64,000 bases of DNA, taken from the NCBI GenBank assembly GCA_006386115.1, contig VFIW01000046.1, positions 186,001-250,000 on the forward strand, given 5' to 3'. Shown one piece after another: positions 11,618 through 23,100 of this stretch. This DNA comes from Globisporangium splendens (taxonomy: Eukaryota > Oomycota > Peronosporomycetes > Pythiales > Pythiaceae). The notes beneath the pieces are model-generated. The model was not told where the DNA came from and did not search any database. It worked only from the letters and a program-made list of their open reading frames with translations. The number at the start of each line of letters is the position of its first letter. The stretch's first letter is position 1. The position numbers were made by a program, and so were the translations under genes.

Positions 11618-11879
11618 AAGTGTTGAGTGGTGTGACCTTGTCACTCGCTGCTCACTTAGGGTGGCCTTGTGTTTGACAGAGGGGTTGGATGGTGACAGCA
11701 GGTGCTTGTCGTCTTGTAGACGACGTGAAGGAGCTGGTAGTTATAATGGATTGTGTGCGCTGTCGCCCCGAAGGATTGACTTGGAATTTGTATTTGCTGT
11801 TGGCGCATGAGGATCGGAAATGAAAGACCTGGTCGCGCCGCGTTTATGAAAAGATCGTTATCAGATCTTTGATTCATCT

Positions 11880-13240
11880 TTGATTGTGTCTGCTTTATTA
11901 ATCATTTGAAGTCATTTTCCCGCACATTTCTGTTTAGCCCTGAGAGGGTAATCGCTGCTTGATTTCTGAACCGATTAATCATTGCGCAGCTTATCTCAGT
12001 GATGCATAGTGCGAGTGGAGTTGAAGCGAAGTTTTCATGCATTTACAGGTGAACAGGCAAACACTGCAACGAGCATGTAGCCACCTGAAAACTTTGGAAG
12101 AATGGTTTGACATGATCAAGTATTGTAACGGTTTGCCGACGAACAGATGACTCAATTTCCTATTCGACTCCACACAGAGTTGGACGATCCCAAGTGCACA
12201 AACGCACAAAACCATGTTGGTCAAGGTAACTGCACGTTATCAGATTGGGGGGGATCATCAGGCAAATAATGCAATGATGACGCACAGGCACCCACACTAA
12301 AGTCTGCTGAGGCGCGAAGATATTCGTTGAAGCAAGCACTTAATCTGTCAACTGACATGCTAACATGCTGCAAATCTGCAGCTCGCAGTTTAGGGGATAT
12401 CAATGTAATGGTTCACAATTGTTCACCGCAGAAAACCGATCTCAACCAAGCAAATCTCGACCGCGGGAAAGAGTGGGTGCAGGAATGGGGGAAGAGAGTA
12501 CTGCGGGCCATTCTGACGCAGCACATGAGCAACAGTCGTCTGCGCGCACTAGCAAGTCTAAAGATCGTGATTTCGCACTCAACAATCCGAATGTGTCAGG
12601 TTTTCCCTCAACGTAGCATTGAGCTATTCCGTTTAGAACCTCGTATCTGAGAACATGCATGCTGAATACCATGACTTGTGCACGTGGGATCACTCAACTG
12701 TGAGCGACCGTCGAACCAGATTTGGCGAGTCGTGGCTCAAAATCTGGACTATCTGCCTCCGACTGAACAGGATATCGTTCATCAACGATCGTGCCCAACA
12801 GATCCGTACTTTCTCTTCTGGCTCAGTTGGCATCAGCTGTTGCGACAGTCTGGCATTTCTTAAGCTCGTCAGCCACTAATACTCTAAATTAAGCTCTTGC
12901 AAGTCACACCACTAAGCACGGAGCTACAGCAGCGCTGTGCTCGTCTTCTCTACAAAGGTTTATGCTCTGGTTGGATAATGTGCTGCTCGGAGATTTATCC
13001 TAGGAGCTGGTACAGTGGGCTCACTCCCACCTCCCTTTCTTCATGACGACTGTCACATGACGCATCGCAGCACAGTACATTCAAGACTGTCCAATTAGTC
13101 ACTTTCTTCATTTTTACTCAGATGCTATGTTTACTGCCAGTAAACGCACAGCGCTTCGTTTCAACTGACTTCAAACAACAGATCGCTTTCATAGGAGGAA
13201 AGACGAGCGAAGTAAAGAAAGCGCACATGTCCGGATGAGA
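11880..13240. other. Spacer of inverted repeat 1
   Basis: About 1.36 kb between the protease pair. No convincing gene: the short frames have no coding character. It contains one ATCTGAGAA motif (12648-12656, oriented to the right-hand gene) followed by CATGCATGC. It must hold the distal promoters of both divergent proteases. Confidence 0.5.
12648..12656 (+). promoter_or_regulatory. ATCTGAGAA motif (protease upstream element)
   Basis: One of nine exact occurrences found by eye (this one, 13243, 27563 and 30300 on plus; 18630, 19012, 22190, 24930 and 26440 on minus; positions within a few bases). All lie in the protease clusters and point toward a protease in gene orientation. Confidence 0.5.
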
Positions 13241-13436
13241 CGGAATCTGAGAACGATCTTTCCACAGGCGCGTACAGGTCTTTCATTTCCGATCCTGTGG
13301 CGAGCAGCCCCTCAGATGTGTCCTCTCGGGGTGGCGGAGTTGATGGTGCATCAATACATTCATCTACAGGACGACAAGCACCTGCTATCACCATCCAACC
13401 CCTCTGTCAAACACAAGGTCACACCACTCAACACTT

Positions 13437-13454
13437 GCTCATTCCTGCTTTTGC
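13437..13454 (+). promoter_or_regulatory. Oomycete-type initiator (Inr/FPR-like)
   Basis: GCTCATTCCTGCTTTTGC lies 67-84 bases upstream of ATG 13521. It is the mirror of the element at 11600-11617. Confidence 0.7.
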
Positions 13455-13520
13455 TCGGTCTAGCACACCTCGCCTTCTCCTTCAGCCTACCGCATTGCCA
13501 GCACCTCCAAGTCATTCACT

Positions 13521-14333
13521 ATGAAGATCGCTGCTACCCTCACCGCTGCCGCTGCCATGCTTGCTGCCTCGGTCGATGCCCAGCTCTCCTACCCCGAGTT
13601 CTTGCAACAAGAATCGCTTGGTCTCACCAACACGAACACGTCCAGCTTCTCGCCTCTCATCCTCGGCGGCACCATCGTCCCAGTCGGATCCAACACCTAC
13701 ACCAGCGGCATCCGCTCCACTGCCGCCGGCACCGACTTCTGCGGCGGCTCGCTCATCACGCCAAAGCATGTGCTCACGGCGGCCCACTGCTACGGCAGCA
13801 TCAAGTACGTTGCCGTCGGCACTCACTACTTGAGCGGCTCCTCGGACGGCGAGCGCATCGCGGTCGTCAAGCAGACGCGCCACCCGAACTACGCCAGCTC
13901 CACCAACTCGTACGATTTCCTGGTGCTCGAGCTCGCCTCGGCCAGCTCGTACACGCCAGTGGCGCTCGCCAAGTCGGATGACTCGGACATCGTGGTCGGC
14001 GCCACCGCCACCGTGCTCGGATGGGGTACCACGTCGTCGGGCGGCTCCCAGTCCTCGGAGCTGCGCAAGGTCGATGTCCCGATCGTCAGCAACACCAACT
14101 GCGCCAAGGTGCTCAAGGTCGACAGCACGATGGTGTGCGCCGGTGGCGTGGCCAACAAGGACTCGTGCCAGGGTGACTCTGGCGGTCCACTCATCAACTC
14201 GGCCGGCACGCTTATCGGTGTCGTGAGTTGGGGCAACGGCTGCGGTCTCGCTGGTTACCCTGGTGTGTACTCGCGTGTGTCGGTGGCCCGCACGTGGATC
14301 GAGTCGGTGGCGCCAGGTGTGACTTTCCGTTAA
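13521..14333 (+). CDS. Secreted trypsin-like serine protease (S1 family), copy 2
   Basis: The predicted 270-aa protein is identical to that at 10721-11533: the same signal peptide, pro-region, ILGGT mature start, His/Asp/Ser triad and trypsin-type DSCQGDSGG pocket. Identity extends through the 3' flank to 14535 and upstream to about 13358, after which the promoters differ. The two copies could therefore be expressed differently although they make the same enzyme. An ATCTGAGAA motif lies about 280 bases upstream (13243-13251); the left copy has a one-base variant at the mirrored place (near 11865). Confidence 0.93.
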   Translation: MKIAATLTAAAAMLAASVDAQLSYPEFLQQESLGLTNTNTSSFSPLILGGTIVPVGSNTYTSGIRSTAAGTDFCGGSLITPKHVLTAAHCYGSIKYVAVGTHYLSGSSDGERIAVVKQTRHPNYASSTNSYDFLVLELASASSYTPVALAKSDDSDIVVGATATVLGWGTTSSGGSQSSELRKVDVPIVSNTNCAKVLKVDSTMVCAGGVANKDSCQGDSGGPLINSAGTLIGVVSWGNGCGLAGYPGVYSRVSVARTWIESVAPGVTFR

Positions 14334-14535
14334 GCTATTGGACGTAAGAAGCTGCTGCTGTTGTTAACAAGACGATTGCCACGTGCAGGCAGTCGTCTCT
14401 CGTAGTGTATAAAGAATTTTGCTAGGCGCTGTGGAAATTTGGCCAGCGTTGTCGTTCGCTCTGCTGCCTCGAAACTTGTATTTCGTGAAGGTGTCCAAAC
14501 GAACGAAGAATAATACAATTTGATGTTTGAGTGAT

Positions 14536-15856
14536 TTTCTGTTTGACCTTTTTCGTTCTGTCTCAATGTTGGTATGAACTCTCCTTGACGAAATGATTGG
14601 GCAAATGATGCGGAGCTCCTTCTTTCAACAACTGGAAGAAGACGCTAACTCTTCCAAGACACAGGTACCACATCAAACAACTGCTATGTCTGAGCATTCT
14701 ATCGTTTCGCGTTGCTGTCATGCTGTCGTTGAAAAATCGTGGGCTTTTTCGCGAATGAGGAATTTTGTGCTCAAATGTGAGTCGTGAGCCGCTGATCGCG
14801 CCAACGCATGACGGGAATGGACATGATGTTCACTGGGTCGGATACCTTCGTCGAGCAGCAGTTACCGTATGTAGACTAGGAGATGGGTTGCAGTCCCTCT
14901 GAGAAATCTGTGCGAGGTCCTCCATGAAAGGACCACTACCGTAAAAAAGGGACCGTAGAGCAACAGAAATGGACACTTGGAGAGAGGGATGGGAGTAGAG
15001 AGTTGAGGAATAGATCTCGGTAGTCGCATAGCATCCGACTGCTGAAAGTAGAGGACGTCGGTTCTGATGACCATGAAGTATGGAATATTAGTGCAGTCGC
15101 ATACGACATTTGTCGATCGTGCCCTGCAACAAGAATCTCCAGATTATCGCACCGTTGCACCACCTGACCGTATCGAATTATACGCAGTAGGAGTCATCTT
15201 GTGCGAGCGCGTACTGTCGGAGCAAACATGCTGGACTCGGCTCGACATGAGCAATGCAATCAGCAGTTGATCGAATGTTTGCTGTATCTCAAATTGACTT
15301 TCCATAAACATCACCAGTTGGAATGCGGCCATGATGACGAGCGTGGGGATGCTTTCCCTGTTTGTATCATTGCGGGAGCGACCCCGATAGAGATGTAATC
15401 CATCTAACACAGATCACCTGCTGGTCAGACCTCGTTTGGGTTACACTTGCGGCACGCACCATCTACCGAGCACAGCGAGGTGCTCTTCTTCTTCTAGGGA
15501 GACAAACAGGATTGCTTTGTCTGCACACTATTGAATCAATCTCTTCTGACTGGTTGGCTAGCTGCAATCAAGTGCATGCCGTTACAGCCAAAACATAGCA
15601 TACAATTTTGTTCTAAATCTGAGTACACCATTTCCACACCAAGTTCACTCAAGAGCAAATTTTGTGATGAGGGAAGGTAATCACCTTTTCTTTTTTACCT
15701 ACCCGGGTGGAGAAGGCAACTTTTTCTCCCTTCCCCAGTTCCCTCTTTTTATCCTTTGTGAAGGCAACATTTCGAACGATGCAGTCCACGTCAGGTGCTT
15801 GAAAGCCACGCCTCGAAATCTGCGGCTAGCAGAACCCTTTACAATCGCGAACTCTT
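14536..15856. other. Intergenic, no gene seen
   Basis: About 1.3 kb between the protease pair and the hAT remnant. Frames are short and lack coding character. A T-rich tract occurs near 15687-15750. I could not identify the terminal inverted repeat of the neighbouring hAT element in it. Confidence 0.4.
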
Positions 15857-16942
15857 TTGCCTGCGTCCTTGTTCCCGACGTGCAGTATGGGGAGGAGCGC
15901 CAATAGCGTTTGGTGCTGTTACACGGCAATTGCGGCGAGAGGCAGCGCCAAGAAGCATCCTGACGTGAAATGCAACTTCTGTGGGAAGCGGATCAACAAT
16001 GTCCAGCAAAAGAAGAACCACGCACCACACCTTCGTCGATGCGGAGATGTACCTGCTGACGAGCTGCATGCACACGCTGGTATACGACCGAGAAGTGTCG
16101 TGGAAAACCAGTACGTCATTCAAGCTACCTTTGGGGATGAAGAGCCGCTCAAGCGACACAGAATGATCAGGAAAAGCGCCAAATTGGATAAGGTTAGAGC
16201 CATTCTTTCGGATCACTCGTTGTGGTGTCGTGCCAAACGCGTTCTGAACCTGGTTGGTCCAATCAACAAGAACTCGGCAATTTGCGAAAGTGACAGGACT
16301 TGTATCTTTGTTGCCTACAGTGAGTTCAACTCGCTTAGGCAAAACGATGCGTGTGTGAAACCGATCTCGTGCATGGACAACGAAGAGAGCGCAGCGTGTT
16401 TACGTATTCAGCACGAAGTCCCGACGTTGATTGAAACCCACCGAAAATTTGTGCTTACGAAGTTGATGCGAGCTGGTTTCTTGTTGGATCATACAACAAG
16501 CATCTGCGATTTTGACAAGGATGACCTGGCTATCACAAAGGATGAGGCACGCCAAATGGCAAACACTGATCTGATGGACGAGAGCGCGCAGTCCAAGCTT
16601 CTGGAAGAATTGACGAGATGGAGTCGGCTTAAGCATCTATGGCAAGACTCCCAATACTCGGCAAATTCACTGAATCTGCACCCGTCCACCTTCTGGCTGT
16701 TCAACCATGATTTCATTCATTCTAAGCGACGAAAGCGATTGAAGCCAGCTCGAGTTGAAAAGTTGGTTTTCGTCTACTCAAACATCCATACGGCGCCTGA
16801 TGAAAGCCGTCCAGACCACGCCGATGATGACATGATTCCAGGCGCTCATGACGCCGACATGGTTTCATCAGAGCCTGAAACAACAGGAGCGTCCGACTCC
16901 GAGAGCAAGCGACAATCTGTTGAAGCGATGGTATCTGACTGA
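15857..16942 (+). mobile_element. hAT-family transposase, internally deleted
   Basis: One open frame of 361 codons; the likely start is the second Met (MGRSANSVW, 15887). The N-terminus holds a BED-type zinc finger (CNFCGKRI...HLRRC). A middle block (RVLNLVGPINKNSAICESDRT) resembles the RNase-H region of hAT transposases. The C-terminus (LHPSTFWLF, then RVEKLVFVYSN) is the hAT dimerisation signature. Autonomous hAT transposases usually have 600 or more residues, so a large part of the catalytic core is missing although the frame stays open. It is probably a non-functional deletion derivative. Terminal inverted repeats and target duplications were not identified. Confidence 0.8.
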
Positions 16943-17492
16943 GTCGTCGAGCGTCGCACAATTCGTCAGTCAGCTCCAAAAGAATGCAAAGTGCGGCTGC
17001 CCTCGCCGACAAACTCGCGATACTCCACTTTGACGAGCGAGTAGAGCGAGTAGAGCGCGCAGACCAAACAGCGTCTGACACCAGAGACGCCGCAAAAATC
17101 GAAGCACAAAAACAAAATCTATCTGGGTCATAGCTGCAAACCTGTGAATTTGTCAAAGCTTTGGCTTTTATAAATGAGTCGACTCTCACTTTTGAAGCAC
17201 ACTACACTTTCAAAAGAAATAAAGTACAATACTAACATTTAGTACTAAACAGTCCGGAAAATAGGTGAAAATACACCACCCAGCAACTCGACAGCCTCAA
17301 ATCCAACTTACCACTCAAAACATCTTATATTTCGATATTTGACACCCGATCGTTGCCAAAAGTACAAATCATTATGCAAAAATATGGACTTTACTACGGT
17401 ACTTGAAGCATAGCACACTACAGCACCAAGATCGCCTGGCACGAACACAGGCAGTACGCTTCTGTACTTTCTCCCTGTCCGCCTTGCTGCAC
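16943..17492. other. Intergenic; hAT tail and protease 3' flank
   Basis: No gene. Roughly 17360-17492 resembles the 3' flank of the other cluster proteases, so the hAT element should end before about 17340. Confidence 0.4.
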
Positions 17493-18305
17493 TTACACAA
17501 AGGTAGCACCAGGAGCGTTCGCCTCAATCCAGCTGCGGACCACCGACACGCGAGCGTACACACCTGGATAACCAGCGAGACCACAACCGTTGCCCCAACT
17601 CACGACACCGATAAGAGTGCCGGCAGAGTTGATGAGCGGACCGCCAGAGTCACCCTGGCACGAGTCCTGGTTGGCACGGCCACCAGCGCACAGCATGGTG
17701 CCGTCGATCGAGAGCACGCGAGCACAGTTGGTGTTGCTCATGATTGGTACACCGACCTGGCGCAGCTCACGAGATGGCGAACCACCATCGCTAGTGTCAC
17801 CCCATCCGAGCACAGTCGCGGTGGCACCCACGACCGCGCCAGTGCCGGCATCAAGACGAGCAGGCGCAATCCCCGTCACTGGCGTGGCAAGCTCCACGAT
17901 CATGAAGTCGTTCGAGTTACGCGAAGGGCTGCGGTAGCTCGGGTGGATGATTTCACGAGACACACGGATGCGCTGACCGTCAGTGGAGCCGCTGAGGAAG
18001 TGACTGCCGACAGAGATGTATCCAGCAAAGCCAGCACAGTGGGCAGCCGAGAGCACATGGCGTGGGGTAATGAGAGTTCCACCGCATTCGCTCTGACCCG
18101 TAGCGGTCTGGCGAAGGCCACTGGTGTACAGGTTGGATCCGACTGGGACAACGGTGCCACCGAGAATCAACGGCGAGAAGGTCGACGTGTTGGTGTTCGG
18201 AACACCAAGTGACTCTCGTTGCAAATACTCGGTGTACGAGAGCTGTGCGTCCGTAGAGCCGATCAAGGCGACGGCGGCGGCGAGGAGGATGGCAGCGAAC
18301 TTCAT
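17493..18305 (-). CDS. Secreted trypsin-like serine protease, copy 3
   Basis: Intronless, 270 aa from the ATG at 18305 (MKFAAILLAAAVALIGS signal peptide); a longer in-frame extension upstream is not used because the initiator lies at 18335-18351. Pro-region, ILGGT mature start, His in LSAAHC, Asp in NSNDFMIVEL, Ser in GDSGGPL and the trypsin-type Asp in the S1 pocket are all present. It differs from copy 5 (23763) mainly in the 3' third: PIMSNTN, GGRANQDS and NAPGATFV here against PIYSNTN, GGVANRDS and NAPGVTFV. It is not part of an inverted pair. Its 5' half is nearly identical to that of copy 5, which suggests gene conversion between them. Confidence 0.93.
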   Translation of the reverse strand: MKFAAILLAAAVALIGSTDAQLSYTEYLQRESLGVPNTNTSTFSPLILGGTVVPVGSNLYTSGLRQTATGQSECGGTLITPRHVLSAAHCAGFAGYISVGSHFLSGSTDGQRIRVSREIIHPSYRSPSRNSNDFMIVELATPVTGIAPARLDAGTGAVVGATATVLGWGDTSDGGSPSRELRQVGVPIMSNTNCARVLSIDGTMLCAGGRANQDSCQGDSGGPLINSAGTLIGVVSWGNGCGLAGYPGVYARVSVVRSWIEANAPGATFV

Positions 18306-19477
18306 GATGCTTGGTTGATGTGTGTTGGACGAAGCAAAAGCTGGAGTGAGCAGCGAATTGGTTCGGATCGGAGCGCTCCTCGAAATCGGCTGCATGAAGT
18401 AAAACCTGTTTGGCGCTGACATGGACACCTTCTCCTCTCTTTCTTCTCTCCACCAAGAGTCTGTTCGTAGTTTCCTGCCCCTCTCTTCCCATCCTTCGAA
18501 TCTAGGTGCATAAAATTCTGTGCTGTTGTGGTTGAAGTGGATGTTTTGCACACCTCTGCATCCATCCTTGGTGGTGAGGTGGCGTCAACTGCAATCATAA
18601 ATCACTATGTCTTCGTTCTATGCACATGTTCTCAGATGCGAGAGTGGGAGAAAAGGTGAATGGACGTTCAGTCGCGTTGATGGAATAGACCGGATTACTG
18701 CTGCTCTTTCAAAAAAGATTCGGCAAGTTGGCGCAGCTTTCAATGCGTCTCTTCCTTGACTCCATAATAGCACACAACAACTGTGTTTCCAACCAGCACA
18801 CTGAGTATCGATACGCAATTCCAGAGCGTCCACTGCTACTGAGGGCCACTTCTGCTGCTAACTCCTCTGGGGCATATCCTTTCTACGATGACCATTCGTA
18901 TGCGTGCAGCAATACTGCAGTGCAGCTCCAGGATGCTGATGCCATGGAGCACCACCTCACTGACAGATTTGCGGACATCTGGCAGGATAGTGCGCTTTCT
19001 GTGCGCGAGTTCTCAGATTCCATGTCTCTTTTTTACGCAGATCAATTTTGAATGCAGATCCGTTCGCGGTTTCGTACACATGATATTTCAGAGGTGGACA
19101 TTTAAAAAGCTTTTTCAGGTTTATTGCTGCTTTTTGACACGGGGTTTTTCTGTAGACCGAAAAACGTAGGCTCGTTGCGAACAACGAAAACCGCAGTAAC
19201 ACATCTCAATGCAAAACTTTCACAGTCAAACAGATCTACATTCTATCATTTTACTTGTAAAAACAAATTCCTGCAGATGTGTAGCTACTTGCACGAGATT
19301 GAGCATCAAAGCGACCTCCTCGCCTCCATTTACATGTAAATTGTTGGTCATGGACATGCCTCGAGGGAATATTTACGCATCAAGGATAGGTTAGTATGCC
19401 TTCAGTGGTACACTGCCTTTCTTGACGAATTTTCATCCAATGATGTATTGGCGTCAGGGGGAAACGTTACCCCCCTT
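18306..19477. other. Protease upstream region, no gene
   Basis: It contains two ATCTGAGAA motifs in gene orientation (complement near 18630-18638 and 19012-19020). The first continues as CATGTGCATAGAACG, which is shared with the regions upstream of copies 5 and 6. No coding frame is credible. Confidence 0.5.
18335..18351 (-). promoter_or_regulatory. Oomycete-type initiator
   Basis: The minus strand reads GCTCACTCCAGCTTTTG, 30-46 bases upstream of the ATG of copy 3. This is the same spacing as in copies 4, 5, 6 and 7. Confidence 0.7.
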
Positions 19478-20684
19478 CTACGCTTCAATCAGTTTCGTCC
19501 AGATTGGTCGTGCTTGAGCACAAGTCCACATGGTGTACGAGACGGTCTCATGTTGGTCTCGACAGCATGTGTCTAATGCGCAGGATTGGCATTCCGGTCT
19601 CCCGCCGAAATGCAAATTGAGTTGCAATGCTGTCGCCCGATAGTTTGCCCACACTGGATGTTCGGTGACGCAGTTTCTCGAGTTCCCCACATCTCCCGGC
19701 GCTCTACTTTGCAGTGCGTTGATACATTCGTTCGAGTCGCCTGATTGGTTCAGTTTGGAAACAGTCACGCCTAACTTCGTTTTCGCTTCACTGTGGAATC
19801 GTTTAAAGCGTGAGCGATCCAGGATCCTCGTAATGTGCTTCAGCTTTGTGCGCGCGTGGACCAGCCATGGAAAATGCGATGTCAACAGGTGCGGCTGGAA
19901 CGTACAGCCGTTTTTGTTGGTTTCCGCGGCCAGCATTGTTGCGTCTTCTTCTACCTGAGAATCGGAGTCCCACCCACTTGGTCTTAGGGCTGCTCGTACT
20001 ATGTCTTCACAGGGGCTGCGGAGTCCGTATTGTTGGATGTTCTCGCGTCTGTTAAGTATTGTTTCTTGACGCTTGCTCCATGCAATAGGCGTTACCCGGC
20101 AACAACGGTTCGTCTGACTGCGGTCGGGATATGCGAGATGGTGCCACACTGAGGTACACGAGGACGCTTCTTCGTGCAGCCATTGAGTTGTTTTCTTGCG
20201 CTTGGCGTTTTAGGGCCATTGGTGTGGAGAACAACCCGACTCCTCCAGCCCGTTTAGGTGTACACAGGAGCGTTGGAGTTACCTTATGCCTTGGCCCTTC
20301 GGTGCTTAAGCTGCCACGCCACAAGGACTGTTTCTGCATGTTGACGAACTTGTCAATGGTAGCTGTAGTTAAAATTGCGGGAAGCATGATAGTATTCGGG
20401 ATCAACACCTTTCCTGCCATTGAGTTGGTGATTTTCGTCGCGATTACGAGCCTGGTGCGTATTTCCACCAACCGGTCGTCCCAATTCGCCTTCACTGTAG
20501 CTCCTGTTCCGAATTGACAGCCCAAGCACAGTGTTGTTTGCCCATAGGGTAAAATCGGAATGCTGTAGTTCGAGTGCTGGCGAACGATATTGCATTTTTC
20601 TTTTTCAAAAAGAAAAAAAGCACGCAGTAGTTTTTGAGAAAGAGCATGTGACCCTCTAGTTTTATGCGACTCTCCGAACCGCAA
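19478..20684 (-). mobile_element. Non-LTR retrotransposon (LINE) reverse-transcriptase 3' fragment, frameshifted
   Basis: Two overlapping minus-strand frames make up one element. The upstream frame (20684-20052) contains INKFVNMQ-like and LWRGSLSTEG, CTPKRAGGVGL blocks, typical of the region after the RT core in oomycete LINEs. The downstream frame (20149-19478) ends in a zinc-binding RT tail (CQSCALDTCC...HETVSYTMWTC, RPIWTKLIEA). A frame change around 20050-20150 is needed to read through, and the RT core, endonuclease and ORF1 are missing. It is a 5'-truncated dead copy, inserted downstream of protease copy 4. Confidence 0.75.
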
Positions 20685-20916
20685 AGCTTTTCAGTCGAAT
20701 GCATGACAGCAAGCAAGCAACAACAACGGGTTCAACTCAAACATTTAGTATATTTTAGTGCTTTGGCGCACCATAACCGTCCAAGTACAGCACATTCTCA
20801 AAAGAGATATGGACTTGACCATGATGACAGAAGTATGCTTACATTTCTGCACTAGCAACGCTGCACACGAATGAAGGAAACATGATTGTGCGTGTTCTCG
20901 CTCTGCCTTGCTGCAC

Positions 20917-21729
20917 TTACACAAAGGTAACGCCAGGAGCGTTCGCCGTAATCCACGAACGAGCCACCGACACGCGAGCGTACACACCTGGATAACCAGC
21001 GAGACCACAACCGTTGCCCCAACTCACGACACCGATAAGAGTGCCGGCAGAGTTGATGAGCGGACCGCCAGAGTCACCCTGGCACGAGTCACGGTTAGCC
21101 ACACCACCGGCGCACAGCATGGTACTGTCGATCGAGAGCACGCGAGCACAGTTGGTGTTGCTGTAGATTGGCACACCAACCTGGCGCAGCTCACGAGATG
21201 GCGAACCACCATCGCTAGTGTCACCCCATCCGAGCACAGTCGCGGTGGCACCCACGACCGCGCCAGTGCCGGCATCAAGACGAGCAGGCGTAACCCCCGT
21301 CACAGCAGAAGCGAGTTCCAAGATCATAAAGTCGTTCGAGTCCTCCGACGGTGAGCCGTAACTTGGGTGGACGATTCGTCGGGACACCGCAATGCGCTGA
21401 CCGTCAGTGGAGCCGCTGAGGAAGTGGCTACCGACAGACACATAGCTGTCGTAGCCAGCACAGTGGGCAGCTGACAGAACGTGTCGTGGGGTAATGAGGG
21501 TTCCACCACAGATGTTCTGACCAGCAGCGGTTTGGCGAAGGCCAGTGGTGTACAGGTTGGATCCGACCGGGACAACGGTACCACCGAGAATCAACGGCGA
21601 GAAGGTCGACGAGTTGGTGTTCGGAACGCCAAGCAACTGTCTTTCCAAGTACTCGGTGTACGAGAGTTGCGCGTCCGTGGAGGCGATCAAGGCGACGGCG
21701 GCGGCGAGGAGGGTGGCAGCGAACTTCAT
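20917..21729 (-). CDS. Secreted trypsin-like serine protease, copy 4
   Basis: Intronless, 270 aa from ATG 21729 (MKFAATLLAAAVALIAS). His in LSAAHC, Asp in DSNDFMILEL and Ser in GDSGGPL are intact, as is the trypsin pocket Asp. Features of its own are ASAVTGVTPARL, SIDSTMLC, SVARSWITANAPG and a divergent 3' flank. The mirrored gene at 30776 shares its 5' two thirds but not these 3' features, so this copy looks like the original and the other the chimera. The initiator is at 21759-21775. Confidence 0.93.
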   Translation of the reverse strand: MKFAATLLAAAVALIASTDAQLSYTEYLERQLLGVPNTNSSTFSPLILGGTVVPVGSNLYTTGLRQTAAGQNICGGTLITPRHVLSAAHCAGYDSYVSVGSHFLSGSTDGQRIAVSRRIVHPSYGSPSEDSNDFMILELASAVTGVTPARLDAGTGAVVGATATVLGWGDTSDGGSPSRELRQVGVPIYSNTNCARVLSIDSTMLCAGGVANRDSCQGDSGGPLINSAGTLIGVVSWGNGCGLAGYPGVYARVSVARSWITANAPGVTFV

Positions 21730-21758
21730 GATGCTTGGTTGATGTGCGTCGAACGAAG

Positions 21759-21775
21759 CAAAAGCCGGAATGAGC
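21759..21775 (-). promoter_or_regulatory. Oomycete-type initiator
   Basis: The minus strand reads GCTCATTCCGGCTTTTG, 30-46 bases upstream of the ATG of protease copy 4. Confidence 0.7.
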
Positions 21776-22708
21776 AGAGGCTTGGTTCGGATCGGGTCGG
21801 GTCGCACGAAATATCTTGGTGCGCACTGGCATGGACATCCTTTTCTGTTTCCCCCTTCGTTCTTCGAGAGTGCATGGCATTCCACCTTCTCCCATCCTCT
21901 GGCATCGATGTGTTTCTTTTTTGCTATGCTTTCCTATGCGACTCTCTCAAGGGTTGCATGCGCAACGTTGGATACTGTACGTAATTATCACTCCTCAAGA
22001 TGAACTGGGTGATCTGCGCTCAACTGGATTCCCGGTAACTATTGATCGGCCATCATGATGTGCATCGAGATGGGTGGCTCTTTGACTTGTACTCAGATCG
22101 ATGTGTTGCTTTACCTCTAAAACGGCTCTGATTGAAGCGGATGCTTTATATGTCACCGCATCAAGATGGTGACAAGCCGCTAGCGTCTATGCACACTTTC
22201 TCAGATACCGGCGCCGACAGAAAAAGTCAAATAGACGTTATGGTACGTTTATGAAGATCTAGACCTTCCTTTGCAAGACCATTTTGCTGGCATTCTTGTC
22301 GGCAGATATTTAAACTACTGCTTCATACTAATCAATACAGAAAATGCAGAGGAATGAGAGAACGGGACCACTGCCCCCTCACTTTGATCGCACGCAACCA
22401 TGTATCAATAGTACACACTTGGTATATCTAGGAAATCATGCGGTTGGCACGTCTTTCTCAATCTCCTATTCGTCTCTCAATACCAGTAGCACAGTGATAC
22501 GATATGGTCTATATCCATAATCCATGCCATCGTATGAGAACTGACATCTGCAATGTACAGCGGATGTCAGATTTCACAGGAAGCATTGATGAGGATGGTG
22601 CGCTGTTTGCGTACGTTTTAATCAGATGCCGGGTCTTTTTTTGCGCTGATTAATTTCAGATAACACTTGAAGTAAGATCTTTCGATGTCGACACAAACGA
22701 TGTGAAAC

Positions 22709-22903
22709 CTACACTGTCAGTTCCAACTGCACTTCACTAATATCTTCTCCAAACTGGTGGCCGTAATCGACGCCAGCAATTGCAGTGACTTGTCTACGCT
22801 CCGTTGTAGATGTGTAAGATAAGGCAATCATTCGCCTCCAGTACGCTCTCAACCGCGCAATCGACAATGACCCAGCCATGATGGCCTCCCTTGTCACGAT
22901 CAA
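22709..22903 (-). CDS. Short repeated frame (MAGSLSIARLRAYWRRM), left copy
   Basis: The frame spans 64 codons, but the likely ATG (22879) gives about 56 residues. Identical frames occur at 29602-29796 and 32448-32642. It has no recognised family. It sits between a poly-purine/pyrimidine tract and the upstream region of protease copy 4. It may be the start of a mobile-element protein or simply non-coding. Confidence 0.3.
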   Translation of the reverse strand: MIVTREAIMAGSLSIARLRAYWRRMIALSYTSTTERRQVTAIAGVDYGHQFGEDISEVQLELTV

Positions 22904-23100
22904 CGCGATTCTATCGCGCTCCCGACGTCAACGCGCACACTAGCTTTGCTATCTTAGCAAATCCTAGTTGCCGTTAGTTCGACTGTGCTCTTCAGGCAGG
23001 AGAAAGAGTCCAGCCTAGCTTGCTAACAAGTCAAGGGGTCTTTGCCACCCCCCCCACCAAATAAAACCAAAAACCAAAAATCAAAAAAGAAAAAAGGAGG

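Larger units (their letters stand above)
10519..11727. repeat. Inverted repeat 1, left arm
   Basis: This is the reverse complement of about 13358-14535. It covers the whole protease gene with its 3' flank and about 190 bp of 5' flank. The two genes encode identical 270-aa proteins. The left arm has a 29-bp insertion near 11634-11662 relative to the right. Weaker similarity continues inward to about 11880/13240 (shared aggtctttcatttcc block), so the arms diverge towards the centre. The outer edge is sharp. Confidence 0.9.
13358..14535. repeat. Inverted repeat 1, right arm
   Basis: Mirror of 10519-11727. Mirrored coordinates sum to 25054 across the whole gene and its 3' flank, so there is no net indel there. 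The similarity ends at 14535, just past the 3' flank, where the two outer sequences become unrelated. Confidence 0.9.

Noticed and set aside
17403..18212. 269-codon frame opposite protease copy 3 (similar antisense frames opposite the other copies)
   Set aside because: Antisense shadow of the GC-rich protease codons; it is low complexity and lacks any domain.
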